From an uncultured Porphyromonadaceae bacterium (GTDB taxonomy: Bacteria > Bacteroidota > Bacteroidia > Bacteroidales > Muribaculaceae): a DNA stretch of 64,000 nucleotides. A model generated the notes under the pieces. It searched no databases. It was not told the origin of the DNA and worked only from the letters and a program-made list of their open reading frames with translations. The stretch lies in NCBI GenBank assembly GCA_900540205.1, contig UQER01000016.1, positions 4,376 to 68,375 of the forward strand. Direction: 5' to 3'. The translations under genes were made by a program, and so were the position numbers. Of this stretch, positions 62,155-64,000 are shown in pieces (within the stretch, counting starts at the first letter, position 1; every line of letters starts with the position of its first letter).

Positions 62155-63173
62155 CAGTGTGCGTGGGTGAATTCACGCAGGAAGCGCACGTCGTTCTCGG
62201 AGAACAGACGCAGGTCGTTGACGCGGTATTTCAGGTTGGCGATGCGTTCCACGCCCATGCCGAGTGCGAATCCGTTATATTCCTTGGAGTCGATGCCGCA
62301 GGCGTCGAGCACATTGGGGTCGACCATGCCGCAGCCAAGAATCTCCACCCATCCGGTGCCTTTGCAGAGGCCGCAGCCTTTGCCGCCGCAGATGGTGCAG
62401 GAGATGTCCATTTCGGCCGACGGTTCGGTGAAGGGGAAGTAGCTCGGACGCAGGCGGATCTTGGTGTCGGCACCGAACATCTCGCGTGCGAAGTAGAGCA
62501 GCGTCTGCTCGAGGTCGGCGAACGATACGCCTTTGTCGACATAAAGACCTTCAACCTGATGGAAGAAGCAGTGTGCGCGTGCCGAGATGGCCTCGTTGCG
62601 GTAGACGCGTCCGGGGCAGAGGATGCGGATGGGGGGCTTGGAGTGCTCCATCACACGGGTCTGCACCGACGAAGTGTGGGTGCGGAGCAGCACGTCGGGG
62701 TTGCGTTGGATGAAGAAGGTGTCCTGCATGTCGCGTGCGGGATGGTCCTCGGCGAAGTTGAGCGATGAGAACACATGCCAGTCGTCCTCTATTTCGGGGC
62801 CTTGTGCCACCACGAATCCGAGACGGCGGAAAATGGCCACGATTTCGTCGCGTACAAGCGACAGCGGGTGACGTGTGCCAAGCTCCACAGGAGCAGCCGA
62901 ACGGGTGAGGTCAATCTCGTCGGCCGAGTCGTCGGCCATTTCAGTGGCCTGCTTCAGTGCGTTGATCTTGTCGGTGGCAAAAGTCTTGAGCTCGTTGATG
63001 GCCATGCCGATGGCTTTCTTCTGGTCGGCCGGCACGTTGCGGAAATCGGCCATCAGGGCGTTGAGTTCGCCCTTTTTGCTGAGATATTTGAGGCGGAGGG
63101 CCTCCACTTCATCGGCGTTCGAAGCCGTTGCGGCTTCAATCTGAGCCTTCAGTGCATTTATTCTGTCGAGCAT
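62154..63173 (-). CDS. pheS: Phenylalanyl-tRNA synthetase alpha subunit
   Basis: Alpha subunit of the heterotetrameric PheRS. 339 aa. The N-terminal helical arm (about 1-85) binds tRNA. HPLSLVRDEIVAIFRRLGFVVAQGPEIEDDWHVFSSLNF, and DTFFIQRNPDVLLRTHTSSVQTRVME start the class II core; FHQVEGLYVDKGVSFADLEQTL and FALGMGVERIANLKYRVNDLRLFSENDVRF finish it. pheT is not adjacent. It has a -7 box just upstream. Confidence 0.96.
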   Translation of the reverse strand: MLDRINALKAQIEAATASNADEVEALRLKYLSKKGELNALMADFRNVPADQKKAIGMAINELKTFATDKINALKQATEMADDSADEIDLTRSAAPVELGTRHPLSLVRDEIVAIFRRLGFVVAQGPEIEDDWHVFSSLNFAEDHPARDMQDTFFIQRNPDVLLRTHTSSVQTRVMEHSKPPIRILCPGRVYRNEAISARAHCFFHQVEGLYVDKGVSFADLEQTLLYFAREMFGADTKIRLRPSYFPFTEPSAEMDISCTICGGKGCGLCKGTGWVEILGCGMVDPNVLDACGIDSKEYNGFALGMGVERIANLKYRVNDLRLFSENDVRFLREFTHAH

Positions 63174-63201
63174 ATCTGTTCCGGTTGTTTTTTCGTAGCT
63201 G

Positions 63202-63209
63202 CAAAGATA
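63202..63209 (-). promoter_or_regulatory. -7 box for pheS-nth
   Basis: CAAAGATA on plus reads TATCTTTG on minus, an exact match. Leader about 25 nt. I see no TTTG at 19-21 nt. Confidence 0.5.
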
Positions 63210-63456
63210 CGCAAATTTTCAAAAATCCCCTAAAATTTTCACGGCCTGACAAATATCCACAGTCACAATCCTTTTTATGGAGGCTCTCAGCTATATAGAG
63301 AGAATACTTACGGTAATTCTAAAGTGGTCTGATTCGACCACTTTAAGCCTGTTTCGGACTTTTACAATAGTTTTGCTTTATGCGAAACTTGGTTATAAAG
63401 ATGCTATGTTAACTTTGTTTATGGGAGGTGTGAAATGTTTTGGCACGGATGCGGGG

Positions 63457-63464
63457 TAATTTTG
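63457..63464 (+). promoter_or_regulatory. -7 box for the Cys-containing orphan gene
   Basis: TAATTTTG fits TAnnTTTG and lies 39 nt before the ATG at 63504. The upstream TTTG has only 14-nt spacing. Confidence 0.45.
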
Positions 63465-63503
63465 CATTGTAAATCAACAGAAACCCCTAAAAGGCGAAAA
63501 ATT

Positions 63504-63887
63504 ATGTACACCAACAATCTTTTCACTTTAAACAATATCTCCACCATATCTTCTGACATTGTTTCCACGCTTCCGATAAATAAAATTCCCACCCTCGGTG
63601 AGGAGGGCGGGAATTGTGTGGTTGGTGCCGGTGCTTCCAGGGCAGTGTATGCCGTCAGGGCTGCCGACATGGTTTATGTCAATGTGGTGCAGTTCGGCAA
63701 GGTGCTGCTCAATGCGCCCATGTGCGGGTTCTGTTCGGTCGAGGCGTTGCTCGCCGGGGTGCGCCGCAGACTGGGTGAGGTGTGCGGGGTGGTGACGGTG
63801 AATGTACGCAACTGCACTTGCGGCTGGGCGATGAAGCGCACCGTAAGGCTTGGGCGCCCTATGCACACCATGCTTGCCGGGGCCTGA
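63504..63887 (+). CDS. Unrecognised 127-residue protein with six Cys
   Basis: I do not recognise this protein. 127 aa from the ATG at 63504; the frame extends upstream but the start there crosses the -7 box. The N-terminal 35 residues (MYTNNLFTLNNISTISSDIV) are Asn/Ser/Thr-rich. The rest has a compact alpha/beta look (AVRAADMVYVNVVQFGKVLLN, VEALLAGVRRRLGEVCGVVTVNV). Six Cys occur as NCVV, MCGFC, EVCG and NCTCG. No signal peptide or membrane helix. It has a promoter-like -7 box and lies 7 nt from the convergent transporter end. Could bind a metal. It might also be a lineage-restricted gene. Confidence 0.6.
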   Translation: MYTNNLFTLNNISTISSDIVSTLPINKIPTLGEEGGNCVVGAGASRAVYAVRAADMVYVNVVQFGKVLLNAPMCGFCSVEALLAGVRRRLGEVCGVVTVNVRNCTCGWAMKRTVRLGRPMHTMLAGA

Positions 63888-63894
63888 GCTGCCG

Positions 63895-64000
63895 TCAGGC
63901 GAATATCAGAATCAGGGCCTGGGCTGCCACCACGCGCAGGAACATTGTGAGCGGGTAGACGGTAGAGTAGGCCACGGCCGGAGCGTCGCTGCCGGTGGAG
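63895..64000 (-). CDS. C-terminal end of AspT/YidE-type transporter (partial)
   Basis: Only the last 35 codons are in the window, on minus, ending at TGA 63895-63897. The translated end ([20 protein letters not shown] and the following hydrophobic stretch) matches the C-terminal helix of the AspT/YidE/YbjL antiporter family, which exchanges aspartate and alanine or related solutes. The rest lies beyond the right edge. Confidence 0.65.
   Translation of the reverse strand, partial: STGSDAPAVAYSTVYPLTMFLRVVAAQALILIFA

Overview
The window is ordinary chromosomal DNA of a member of the order Bacteroidales, most likely a Muribaculaceae-like gut bacterium. This is an inference from several things: Bacteroidota-only families (GldH, the DUF5103/T9SS plug family, DUF4492, DUF4494, PepSY-like DUF2874 proteins, an OmpA-type major outer membrane protein, a DcaP-like porin); secreted GH35, GH2 and GH43 glycosidases; intergenic regions rich in the Bacteroidota promoter form TTTG-N19/20-TAnnTTTG; and the absence of Shine-Dalgarno sites in the leaders examined. 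Nearly every gene is a recognisable housekeeping or envelope gene. I see no prophage, integrase, insertion sequence, CRISPR array, rRNA or tRNA.

Layout. 1-5.1 kb: partial serS diverging from a GH35 beta-galactosidase, a PepSY-like protein, and a YafQ/RelB-type toxin-antitoxin pair in an AT-rich pocket. 5.3-15 kb (minus strand): yqeY, an M49 peptidase, a 23S rRNA methyltransferase, rseP, dxr, and cydB/cydA with a small DUF4492 membrane protein. An unusual 10-bp tandem repeat with a large hairpin lies between cydB and dxr. 15.1-21 kb: DUF4494 and yggS on plus, then a CNNM/CorC membrane protein, tilS and a phytase-like histidine phosphatase on minus. 21-26 kb: a small TPR protein, folP and cdaA (c-di-AMP synthase) on plus, facing a class A PBP. 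27-32 kb: a heptosyltransferase-like GT9, a secreted endonuclease I with a sorting-domain-like tail, a lipid kinase and a GT2. 32-43 kb: divergent GH43/GH2 glycosidases, a T9SS plug-like protein, ung, OmpA, transketolase and a FucP-like transporter. 43.6-48 kb (plus): a thioredoxin-fold protein without cysteines at the active-site position, tpx, ybaK, aroC and a radical SAM protein, ending in a palindromic REP-like element. 48.1-53 kb: an ECF sigma factor with its own promoter, two glycosyltransferases, and a DcaP-like porin. 53-64 kb (minus): cca, an M24 aminopeptidase, gldH, ricT, rny, a 6S-like RNA next to zapA, a ZapB-like coiled coil, gtrA, a TRIC channel, nth and pheS. The window ends with an unrecognised cysteine-containing ORF on plus and the tail of an AspT/YidE-type transporter on minus.

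Themes. Several neighbours probably act together: cydAB with DUF4492 in microaerobic respiration; folP-cdaA next to a PBP in cell wall and c-di-AMP homeostasis; tpx with the redoxin-like protein in peroxide defence; rny-ricT in RNA decay; zapA with the coiled coil in division; the plug-like protein, GldH and the tailed nuclease in outer-membrane export. I did not find a clear new defence or mobile system. The best candidates for follow-up are non-coding: the 10-bp repeat/hairpin, the promoter overlapping a terminator upstream of ybaK, the REP-like palindrome and the 6S-like RNA. The Cys-containing orphan at the right edge is the best unknown gene.
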